A stretch of DNA of 24,444 nucleotides, from NCBI GenBank assembly GCA_003427395.1, contig BFEA01000001.1:7496135-7520578 (forward strand). The letters are read 5' to 3'. Position 1 is the stretch's first letter. Each line of letters starts with the position of its first letter. The notes beneath the pieces were generated by a model. That model did no database searches. It was not told the DNA's origin and saw only the letters and a list, made by a program, of their open reading frames with translations. A program made the translations under genes and the position numbers. Positions 17,140-24,444 of the stretch are shown one piece after another. Source of the DNA: Chara braunii. Its lineage: Eukaryota; Streptophyta; Charophyceae; Charales; Characeae.

Positions 17140-18540
17140 AATTCCCTGCCTCTAGAGCCTCGCCTAGGCTCCTGCAGAGCTCCCGCAATCGGTGGGGTGT
17201 ACCTCCCACAGAGGCCTTAGCGCGGATTACGGGTTGCAATCCCGCCTGCCGCCTTCCCCTCAGAACCAATAGACTAGACTTAGAGGAAGAGGGGCAGATA
17301 GAGGTAAGTTGAGACTCTCAGATCCAAGAATGGTGCACTCAGACTCGCGAGAGAGGGCCTTCGATTCTTGTCTCGCCTGAGGGCCCCACAATGGCAGCCG
17401 ATGCAACAGCTTGTTCGACTCTTAGTCAGGCCGCCGAAATCACCTCCCTGACGAGCCCCCACACCACCATACTAGTCTCCCCTCCCGACCCCAATCACCT
17501 ACTGGCGCCTGTATAGCCGGCCGTAATAAATGACAATAGCTAACGGCAGCGTGCCGCCGAGTGCAGCAACCAAATAGGCAGCGGCTAATGTGCAGCGCGC
17601 AGCAGCAATTCGTGCCCAGTCCGCAGACGCATCCACAGTTTGGGCGGCCAGCTGCACGCAGCAGCAATATACAGCGCTGTTAACAGAGCTAGCCGGAATT
17701 TGTGCACAGTCAACAGAATCAACAGCAGCTAGTGCAGCGTCCCCCCCCCCACACAACAGCGGCGATTAGTGCTACCACAGCAGCTTCACTAGCCCAGCAC
17801 AGCCATGTACTCCTCTCCAACCCCCAAACACCGCAGCAGGTGGCAGCACAGAGTACTCCGGGTTTTAAATCCGTCCCAGCAACCAACGCTTGCCCTCCAA
17901 AGGTGAGCTGTAGTCGCATAGCCCCCAAACAGCCATCTCTGGGTCAGCCCTGCAACCCGTGGCAAGTCTGAATGATAAAGCTTGTGACAACTGTCGCTGC
18001 CTGTAGCGGCTCGCAAAGCCAGACGAGGTACGTAAGGGCCCGATCACTCCAGCCGCCCGCTACTCTAGCTCAGTAGGGCGATAAACTTCCGATTCATAAA
18101 CAAATTTGCAACCCCGTCCGCGCTGAATCTCAGCTGGCCCTTCCACTCAGACTGAACCCACACAAACTTCGCACAGTTAGCTGAGCCTCATCTCGGCCCG
18201 GCTGCAGCCCCGTCACTCCAAAGCCCAGGCGCCCGCCAGTCCACAAGCTCTGCTCCAACTCACAGTCCCGACCCCGGCCAGGTACAACCGCTTAGGAATC
18301 ACTTCGGGCAGCCAGTCGTTATCATACACACTACCCGCGAGAGCTCCACCTTCGAGGTAGCTTTCCCTCTCCGCTAACCCCCTTCCCTTGCCATAGCCTT
18401 CACGCACCCTCTCTCCTATCTCTCTCTCTCGCTCCTACCAACAACCCCCTTCCGGCAGCTACCGTTTGAACCTTCGATTGCTTTCCCGCCCCCACTCATC
18501 AATGTAGCTGACGAGGCGACCAACTCAACTCCACGGCCTA
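17140..18540 (+). other. Non-coding, GC-rich leader-like stretch
   Basis: No gene supported. It contains a hairpin GCGG-ATT/AAT-CCCGC (about 17221-17246), CAGCAG/GCAGC-rich text (17560-17790) and several GGTAAG-like donor strings. The open frames are short and in low-complexity sequence. Confidence 0.5.
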
Positions 18541-20140
18541 TTGCAGAGAACAAAGCGGCTGAGGATGAACCCCCTCCCCACTAAGCCTATCTTCCTTGTG
18601 ACCGCTCTTGTTACCACACGAACCTGGCCCCGCACGTTGGCCAGGTTAAGACGCAGTTCGGTCCGTGGCTCGACTCCTGGTGATTACGACCCTGCCAGTC
18701 ATCAAGGTAGGTGCTCCCCTCGCCGCCTCCTTCTCTTCTCCCCCCCACGTCTGTCGCACTCGTCCCCGCTCGTCACGTGGCTCGTTAGATACGAGAATGA
18801 ATCTCCCTCCAAAATACGGGAAGATTCATTCAGTCTCCACCTGCGATCTGCCCCCGCAATGCTCCGCGCAGTCCTCTTTTCACGAATCTCCTATTCTACT
18901 AACTTTTTACTAATTCTAACTTCAGATCCCGACTCGCCGACCCTTAAAACCATGACCCCGACTCTTCACTCGCCCGTTTTCGTTCAGAGACGGGCGAGAT
19001 TTCGTACCTTCTTCCCCGCCACGGCCAGCTTCTGTCATCCCTCTCGCTACACGCACCTGACGCAGAATCTCGCCGGGTTCATCCTTCCGTTTCGATTCAC
19101 TCCTCCCGACCTCGTCCTCCCTTATCCCGATCCTGAACGCACTTGGCGCAGGCCGGCGGCCAGGCTCGTTCGACTCCCCCCCCTTTCCCTACAGTGTCCG
19201 CCCGCCCACTAAATGCAGGGCTGAATCTCCCACTAGAGTACGGGGGGATTCATTCGGCCCACACTGGCAATCCACCCTGCCACGCGCAGCACCGTTTTCC
19301 CTCTCACGTCGGCCCTCCTACTCTCCCTTCTCCATGACTGGTCCCACCATCGTGGTCGCCCATCTCCCCTCCGCTTCTTCGTGTGCAAATGGATCCGGCC
19401 CAACTTTGCGTCCGGGTGCGTCCCAGTTTCCACACTAACCTCCTATATTACTGACCCAACAGCCAAACTGACCTTCCCACTCACTCCGTGTGGGCCAGGA
19501 ACGTCGGAAACGGGCCTTCATCCACCCGTCTCCGTCGAAAACGGCGCAAGGGGTCTTCTTCCCCGTCACTTTACTCCCCCTCCACCATCTCCATTTCGTA
19601 TGCACCGAGCGCACCTAACCGTCTAGTTTCATCCTCCTTGCCCTCTCTTCCGTTCACCGCCACTTCCCTCGAACGTGCCTCCTCACTGTTGCGCCCGCTG
19701 CCTTTTCTCTATCTCGTCCCTCCCCTGGCCCGTACGCACCTGGCGCCCTATAGCGTCCAGATTCACCCATTCTCATCTCCACGTCGCTCCGTTCCTCCGC
19801 CCTGGCTCCTGCCCGTCGTCCCTCATTCCACCGCTTACCACCCCGACACTCCTCTGTGCTGTGATCACCAGCAATCCGCATACCGCGGTCCCTAGTCTGC
19901 GCGGCATCTAATCGTTTCGGCAGCGAGGCAAAACAGGCTGATGACAAAATTTCTTCAACTTATACCCGCCTCTCCTGCGTAGGAGCCGCGCTACTCCCCT
20001 CTGCATCGTTCCAAATTTTAACGGATGTCCCGAAGGACCTAAGCCCCCCTTTGCAGCGCCCCACGGTCCCTCGAAGCCTGGCCGGCCCCAGGCAAGCCAG
20101 AATATCCGGCCTTACTCATTGAGTTCCACCGTCTAGATCC
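18541..20140 (+). repeat. C-rich region with a diverged ~430-bp repeat and hairpins
   Basis: A related 40-bp hairpin occurs at 18795-18831 (GAATGAATC/GATTCATTC around CTCCC...TACGGG) and at about 19218-19260 (GGGCTGAAT and ATTCATTCGGCCC around CTCCC...TACGGG). The sequence after each (CCAC-CTG-CAATC, CCGCGCAG, CTCTTTTCACG against CCCTCTCACG) also matches weakly, suggesting a 430-bp duplication. AACCTGGCC/GGCCAGGTT (18621-18647) is another perfect hairpin. The 223-codon frame at 18541-19212 is Pro/Arg/Ser/Leu-rich, has no domain, and is probably compositional. Confidence 0.55.
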
Positions 20141-20990
20141 GAACACGGGTGTGAGTTTCAACAGTTCATGGGTGTACCCACCGAGCTAGGCTCTTGGGGC
20201 CCAGCACCAGCCACAGTCCCGCGCCCCAAACGAAGCGGGACATGAATAAATAATGAAAACAAGGGAAAATAAAGGTAGATAAACTAGAGTATGGGGGGGG
20301 GGGCTGCTGGCACCTCGCCAGCCCCGTGGGTCGGGCCCGGCGTCGCGCATGCCAACAAAACTGAGGGGAATAGCCCCGTCAGGCCCTCAACCCCTTGGTT
20401 TCTTCCGTGCTGCTCCGCTGCTCTTGCGCCGACGCTTGCTGGCCTCGATCCCTGAACCTCTGTGGCAATAACCTGACACCGTAACCTATAGGGCTAAGCC
20501 CAAGCCTGGTACAGCGAAGCGCGAACTTCAGTGTGAAGCGGTGCCGCGTCGGGCCTAGGCCTGGGAAAAACAGCCTAGGCCCTCCTTTCCCACCTGCAAC
20601 CGGCACGCCAGCACTAGGTACCCGCACCGGCCTACTCGGACCGCGCCATCACCACCCCGTGCTCCTAGTGGCGTGCCAGTCCCACCGTCGGTCACGCACA
20701 CCACCCAAAAACGGGCTTCCATCCCCTAAACAAAAACCGCAGCACGGTCCAGGTCGGTCGACTAGACCGACCGCTCACCGAACCAGAAAAATCACACGCG
20801 CGCCTTAAGACTGCGCGCCCACATGCCCCCTAACTTAGTCGGGACGGGTCCCGGACGCGGTCGTGCCTCGCACAGCTTATTTCAACCAAACCCATTTTTT
20901 CTGTCACTTGCAAAAAAACAGGGCGGATACCCTTGTAAGGGTATTCGCGCCGACACCGCCACCATCTCGTTACGTCCAGGGTGTATCTAG
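20141..20990. repeat. Right end of the insertion: non-coding, hairpin-rich
   Basis: Inverted repeats: GTCCCGC/GCGGGAC (about 20216-20242), followed by AATAAATAATG; GGGGCT/AGCCCC (about 20297-20322); GGGCCTAGGC/GCCTAGGCCC (about 20551-20582); GGTCGGTC/GACCGACC (20752-20772); GCGGATACCCTT/AAGGGTATTCGC (20923-20948). The block ends CTAG at 20987-20990. No coding frame is convincing. Confidence 0.7.
20923..20948. repeat. Terminal 12-bp-arm hairpin of the insertion
   Basis: GCGGATACCCTT, 2-nt centre, AAGGGTATTCGC, with one G-T wobble. On the plus strand it lies 38 nt before the proposed CTAG end. On the minus strand it is followed by CCTGTTTTTTTGC, so it also resembles a hairpin-plus-T-run terminator. 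Confidence 0.8.
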
Positions 20991-22333
20991 TTAGCATATT
21001 GCCCGTTCCTTTATAGAAGAGATTTACCAGTGTTTCATCTGCACGTACCTGTACAACGCTCCCTACGCTCTCCGGATCTCCCCGAGCGGGGTGGTCCCTT
21101 GTGCAGAATGTGCACCCAATCCAGGGGGATTGCGAAGATCAGGTGTTCCAAATTCCTTTCTATGTTGTGACAGTATTTCAATGACGTCCTCATCTGTGGT
21201 GCCGTTTTCCAGTCGTTGTTTTCTGAATCCTAGATATCCTTAACTCTAAGTATGCCTTTCTTAACCCAACTACTCCAGGGGGGGTCCGAGCTGCAGAATA
21301 TCCTTCTGTTCTAGTACGTGATACTTATGTTCCCATACAGGGGTTGTCTAGCCACCTCCTCCCACCTGGTTGGTCCGGGTTTATCTGGGAGCGGGAGCTG
21401 ACGCCAAGCTCGCAAGCATCGGATTTAGAAATCGTCCCTGGCCAGGTCGCCATGAGCTGCGCCCCAGCTCGTGGTCTGGTCGGCATGGGAGCGTCGCGGG
21501 ATAGACCAGAAACGGTCTTCAAGCCAAATCAGGGGGTCAACGGTTTGTGGTGCTTGTGGGGCCAGCCGGGCAATCTGTTCCAGCGCCAAGGTGTACCAGG
21601 GGAGATCCTGTGTGAGCACCAACCTCTTAATCCACTGAACCATTAGCGTTGTGGTATGAGTACCATGATCCAAAATCCCCAAGCCCCCTTTGTCTTTGGG
21701 TTGGATTACCAATAGCCAGGCCACCCTGCTGATAACATTCGGGAGCTCGTTGTTACCTCTCCACAGCAGGGTTGTTATGTGCCGCCTAAGCGACCGTAAT
21801 GCATCCTTGCTAAGTGCCCATACGGCAGACTTGTACCATAGAGCGGCCAACACCACACTATTGATCACTAACGCCGTACCAATCAAGGAGGTATGTTGAT
21901 CATTCCAGCGTGCCAGCTTCTCTAGCGCAGGTTTAAGGATCCAATCATCGCTCGACACAGGTCTTCTTGTTACTGTTAACATGATTCCCAACACTCTCAC
22001 GAAGGCCAATTCCGGGAGCCATTTAACTCAGGGCAGCTCCGGGGGGCGCACCCCTTGGTAGTGAATCCACCATCCCGGGGTTTTGTTACCCCAATTGACA
22101 GTTATGTCTGACACTGCTGTGAACCTGTCAAAGAGTTGTCGGATCTCTTCCATGTTTTTTTGATGGTAGCATCCACCATAAGTGTCAGATCATCCGCAAA
22201 CATTGAACAGATGGGGATTGCTTCTTCGGGGATGGTCGAGATTTGTAGCTTTTTTAGATCTTTGTTTGCACGGAGTTCACTGCCAGCGCCTCCATCACAA
22301 TTATGAACAGGAAAGGTGCCAACGGGAGGGTCA
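20991..22333 (-). mobile_element. LINE, 5'-truncated RT half (right of the nested insertion)
   Basis: The minus strand starts inside the RT domain (LPLAPFLFIIVMEAL) at about 22333, directly abutting gag codons, so the LINE was 5'-truncated on insertion. It contains the RT catalytic FADD at 22189-22200 (in CSMFADDLTLM). The post-RT region typical of plant LINEs follows: ALWYKSAVWALS, TLLWRGNNELPNVISRVAW and PKDKGGLGILD (22009-21425), then SWVKKGILRVKDI near 21270. Frameshifts and stops occur near 22250, 22030 and 21420. The other half is at 11381-12773. Confidence 0.87.
21425..22009 (-). pseudogene. LINE ORF2, RT-distal domain
   Basis: A 194-codon minus-strand frame following the RT palm. The LWRG and PKDKGGLGILD blocks are diagnostic of non-LTR retrotransposon proteins after the RT fingers/palm. 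It ends by frameshift near 21425; homology continues in other frames to about 20991. Confidence 0.85.
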
Positions 22334-23160
22334 GTTATCTTTTTTTGTGAGGGCTTCATCTAATTGCTTTAGATATCCAAAGATTCGGTCATCTACTTGG
22401 TGGGAGGCTGTGCGCAGAAAGTTGTTCCAGGTTCCCTCGAATTCTCCCTGATGGAGCTCTAGTTTACTGACGGATCGATGGAGGGCAGCAAGTTGTTCGT
22501 TAGTGTGAAGGAGGGTGTCAGTCAAGAGAGTTAACCGTTCGTCTGTGGCAACTTGCTTTCCCTTCTGTTCTTTCAACAGTGCCTGCAACCTCTCCCCCTC
22601 CTCCTTCATCTTTTTTTTATCATTATACTCTTTTCTTTTTGCAGCTACCAACTTGTTGTTGAGTTCGGCCCTCTTCTCTTCTATCAACAATTCTCTCTCC
22701 TCCTGATCTGCTGCTGATGCCATCTTATTCACAAAGGCATTTTTATCTTCCTCAGTTTCTTCCGGCATCTCCGTTTGATACCCGAATTGTCCCATCCAAT
22801 CCATCGCCTCCAACTGCAGCAACCTGATCTCCCCAGCATGGCTGCTTTCACCCTTTTCTTCCTGCGGCTGGGTCCTCTTCCTTTCCAGCCTGTCTCCCAT
22901 ATCTTCTTCTTCTTCTTCTTCTTCTTCTTCTTCGTCTTCTTCGTCTTTCAACTCTTCCATCATCTTTCTTTCTCTTTCATCCCCTTCTCCATCTTCTTTT
23001 TCTCTTCTAACAACTTTTTCTTCACTTCCTCCTCCTTCTCGCTTGTCCTCTCTTCCTTTTCTTTTTTCTTCTCAGCCAGGCGGCGATCTATCTCTGCCTG
23101 CTCCTCAGCTGTACTTCCCTGTGTCGACTTCCCAGACCTTAACACCGCATGTGAACAGAA
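22334..23160 (-). pseudogene. Gag N-terminal coiled-coil region, element 2
   Basis: The minus strand encodes RSGKSTQGSTAEEQAEIDRR, then a highly charged Lys/Glu stretch (about 22975-23100), a poly-Glu run and a long helical region (KMASAADQEERELLIEEKRA, TLLTDTLLHTNEQLAALHRS). It ends KQLDEALTKK directly at the LINE border. It is predicted to be mostly coiled coil. A frameshift near 22963 separates the first about 60 codons from the rest. Charged N-terminal extensions like this are what I remember from charophyte gypsy Gag proteins. The start codon is uncertain: the frame stays open to ATG at 23268, but that part is hydrophobic and may be leader. Confidence 0.8.
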
Positions 23161-23764
23161 AGTCTGTTGAAAACCAAGAGGGAAGATGAAGTGAAGAAGG
23201 GGGCCCCAGAGCACAGATAAGGCCAGAAGTGAGAACATGGGGTAGTCGTCCATGGTAACTAGAAGCACAGGTAAGCGGCCTCCACCTCCTCACCACTTAG
23301 ACCTAACCCCAACTACTAACTTACTAACTCACGAGTGGGTCTGACTGTTGCTGATTGCTGAATACGTTCCCAGAAGGGCCAGAACTATACACGTACATAC
23401 CCTTTTTTTTTTAAATGCACGGACTGGTTCTGGACTCAAGGCAGGTCGAGTATGTGACTATTTAGACCAGCCCAGCAGCAGCGACACCAGGGTTGGGAAG
23501 GCACCAAACACCAAGACAAGTCACCATGCAATACAAGTTTTAATGGGGGATGCACTTCACTCCAGTGAATGTTCCGTTGATGAAGCTCCTCGGCTGTTCC
23601 AATGCTCCAACGCAGCAGCAACAGGTACGTAATCGAGCCACTCCTTCTTCGGCCTTCTTCTTCCCCCCTTCGTCAGTCTTCTCCCCACTCAACTCACTCT
23701 CTTATCTCCCTCCTCGCCGGCCTTAATCGTTGCCAGCGATGTCCAATTGGTGTAACGAGCAACT
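23161..23764 (-). other. Untranslated leader of element 2
   Basis: Between the primer site and gag. No coding content recognised. Contains a palindrome TTCACT/AGTGAA (about 23559-23572), a wide inverted repeat CCAGAAC/GTTCTGG (about 23380-23433) and a T9 run at 23403. It probably includes the packaging region. Confidence 0.6.
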
Positions 23765-23776
23765 GCTCTGATACCA
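23765..23776 (-). promoter_or_regulatory. Primer-binding site for initiator tRNA-Met, element 2
   Basis: The minus strand reads TGGTATCAGAGC, the exact complement of the 3' end of plant initiator tRNA-Met including CCA. It starts 3 nt after the LTR end (...CATTGCA-AAC). This fixes the element's orientation and its 5' LTR boundary. Confidence 0.95.
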
Positions 23777-23779
23777 GTT

Positions 23780-24237
23780 TGCAATGAACCTCTTAGTTCA
23801 ACACGAGTGAATGCACATATTCACACCTCATGCATATATGAGATCACACGAAGTTCACACTGAAGACCAGAGAGATTAAGACCAGATAACGCAGCTTATG
23901 AATTCCAACAAGCTATACAAGAGCAATAAGAGTTCCGAGTCACCAGCGCACAACAGCGCATGTCATAGGTAACCAAACATCCAACATAATCACCCAGGTA
24001 AGTATCTTCTTCCTCTCTGCTCTTCTCTGTCTGTTGTATCACCCCTCGGAGTCCTTCCTGGTCTTCTCCCTAGCTTATGACCTTGCTGTATCTTCTCTCC
24101 CTACATGCATGCACACACACACTAACTTCTACTCAAAGATCTACTCTGAATACACCCACTGTCAACTCTACTAATCCCTCTGAAGTCTACTACTAACTGC
24201 TAACATTAACACCCTGCGCTGACGCAGCTATGGCTGC
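23780..24237 (-). repeat. 5' LTR of element 2 (interrupted)
   Basis: Aligns with 4649-5100 with about nine substitutions and one 6-nt gap (CGGAGT, near 24046). It is cut at 24237 after ATGGCTGC, where the 3' LTR continues CTTCTCCCTG but this copy switches to TGTTACATAC. The remaining about 700 bp of this LTR would lie right of the window beyond the new insertion. Confidence 0.92.
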
Positions 24238-24444
24238 TGTTACATACTTCAATGAGTATGGGCAGAACCAAAGATCAACCAATATAGGATGAGCATTTAT
24301 GCAGCGGAAGTCTGATAACGAACTGACTCACATAGACTGACTCACATAGACTGACCTACATGGCATCACTCCACACACATACAATCATGAGATGGTGGGG
24401 TCTGGGTCATGCATAGACGATACCCAGATCCCGTACACACATGC
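24238..24444. mobile_element. Start of a further LTR-like insertion
   Basis: Begins TGTTACATACTTCAATGAG exactly where homology to the 5' LTR of element 2 stops. TGTTACA is a typical gypsy LTR start. Only about 8 nt resemble element 1's LTR start, so it is probably another family. It contains a 14-bp tandem repeat CTGACTCACATAGA (24323-24360, about 2.7 copies). It runs off the window, so its type is not proven. Confidence 0.6.

Larger units (their letters stand above)
12774..20990. mobile_element. 8.2-kb Helitron-like insertion inside the LINE
   Basis: The LINE is interrupted between A12773 and T20991. The inserted block begins TCCTGTGCAG and ends GTGTATCTAG, so the ends read A|TC...CTAG|T with no target duplication, the rule for Helitrons. 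Removing it brings the minus-strand LINE codons back into one frame (NML before the break, QVLKNKDD after). A strong hairpin lies 38 nt before the CTAG end, further away than in classical Helitrons. No Rep/helicase gene is visible, so it would be non-autonomous. The insertion itself is very likely; its assignment to Helitrons is inference. Confidence 0.55.
4649..24237 (-). mobile_element. Ty3/gypsy chromovirus, element 2, carrying nested insertions
   Basis: A minus-strand LTR retrotransposon framed by a direct repeat at 4649-5806 (3' LTR) and 23780-24237 (5' LTR, broken). Order on the minus strand is 5' LTR, initiator-Met primer site, leader, gag, protease, RT, RNase H, integrase, chromodomain, polypurine tract, 3' LTR. 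Without the LINE complex (11381-22333) and two small insertions the element would be about 8-9 kb, normal for the group. The protein-coding part has many frameshifts and stops. In the part that can be compared the two LTRs differ by only about nine substitutions and one 6-nt gap over about 450 bp. Confidence 0.92.

Noticed and set aside
18541-19212. 223-codon plus-strand open frame
   Set aside because: Pro/Arg/Ser-rich translation of C-rich DNA without stops, with no recognisable domain, and it overlaps the 430-bp hairpin repeats.
22775-23170. Phe-rich plus-strand frame that looks like a membrane protein
   Set aside because: It is the antisense of the Glu/Lys-rich Gag coding region (GAA/GAG read as TTC/CTC).

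Overview
The window looks like repeat-dominated nuclear DNA of a plant-lineage eukaryote. A charophyte green alga such as Chara is my best guess: the chromodomain Ty3/gypsy elements, the Glu/Lys-rich Gag, the plant initiator-tRNA-Met primer site and the plant-type LINE all fit. This is recognition from memory, not a search. I see no host gene, tRNA, rRNA, CRISPR array or intact protein-coding gene. Almost everything is nested transposable elements.

Layout. (1) 1-3271 is the 3' half of a Ty3/gypsy chromovirus on the plus strand (element 1): protease, RT, integrase and chromodomain, with RNase H deleted. Its 3' LTR starts near 3272. The U3 of that LTR packs nine perfect or near-perfect hairpins into about 280 bp just before a TATA box. 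(2) 4649-24237 is a second chromovirus on the minus strand (element 2). Its 3' LTR is 4649-5806, and its pol runs from about 10.2 kb down to 5852. Gag lies in two pieces, 10511-11380 and 22334-23160. The primer-binding site is at 23765-23776 and a broken 5' LTR starts at 23780. Two related MITE-like insertions sit inside its integrase.

(3) Element 2's gag is split by a 5'-truncated LINE on the minus strand, with a 21-nt poly(A) tail at 11381-11401. (4) The LINE is itself split, at 12774 and 20990, by an 8.2-kb insertion. Its ends read A|TC...CTAG|T, as expected for a Helitron-like element, and the LINE frame resumes across it. This insertion has no recognisable transposase. It holds diverged direct repeats with TATA-like boxes, a three-unit 122-bp repeat and a ten-copy array of hairpins. 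In that array the loop is conserved while the arms change and stay complementary. A strong TATA box follows about 240 bp downstream. (5) Another element starting TGTTACA breaks the 5' LTR of element 2 at 24238 and runs off the window.

Two cautions apply. Positions 13284-13321 are exactly two head-to-head Tn5 mosaic ends (a Nextera mate-pair junction), flanked by a 173-bp exact duplication. That is an assembly artefact, not biology. Isolated n bases (632, 2268, 2296, 3258, 3405) mark uncertain calls.

The most interesting biology is the repeated appearance of clustered, self-complementary hairpins upstream of TATA boxes in two unrelated places, with compensatory changes between copies. Palindrome clusters upstream of the core promoter are known in Sirevirus (Copia) LTRs of flowering plants. 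Here one cluster lies in a gypsy chromovirus LTR and the other in a non-coding insertion.
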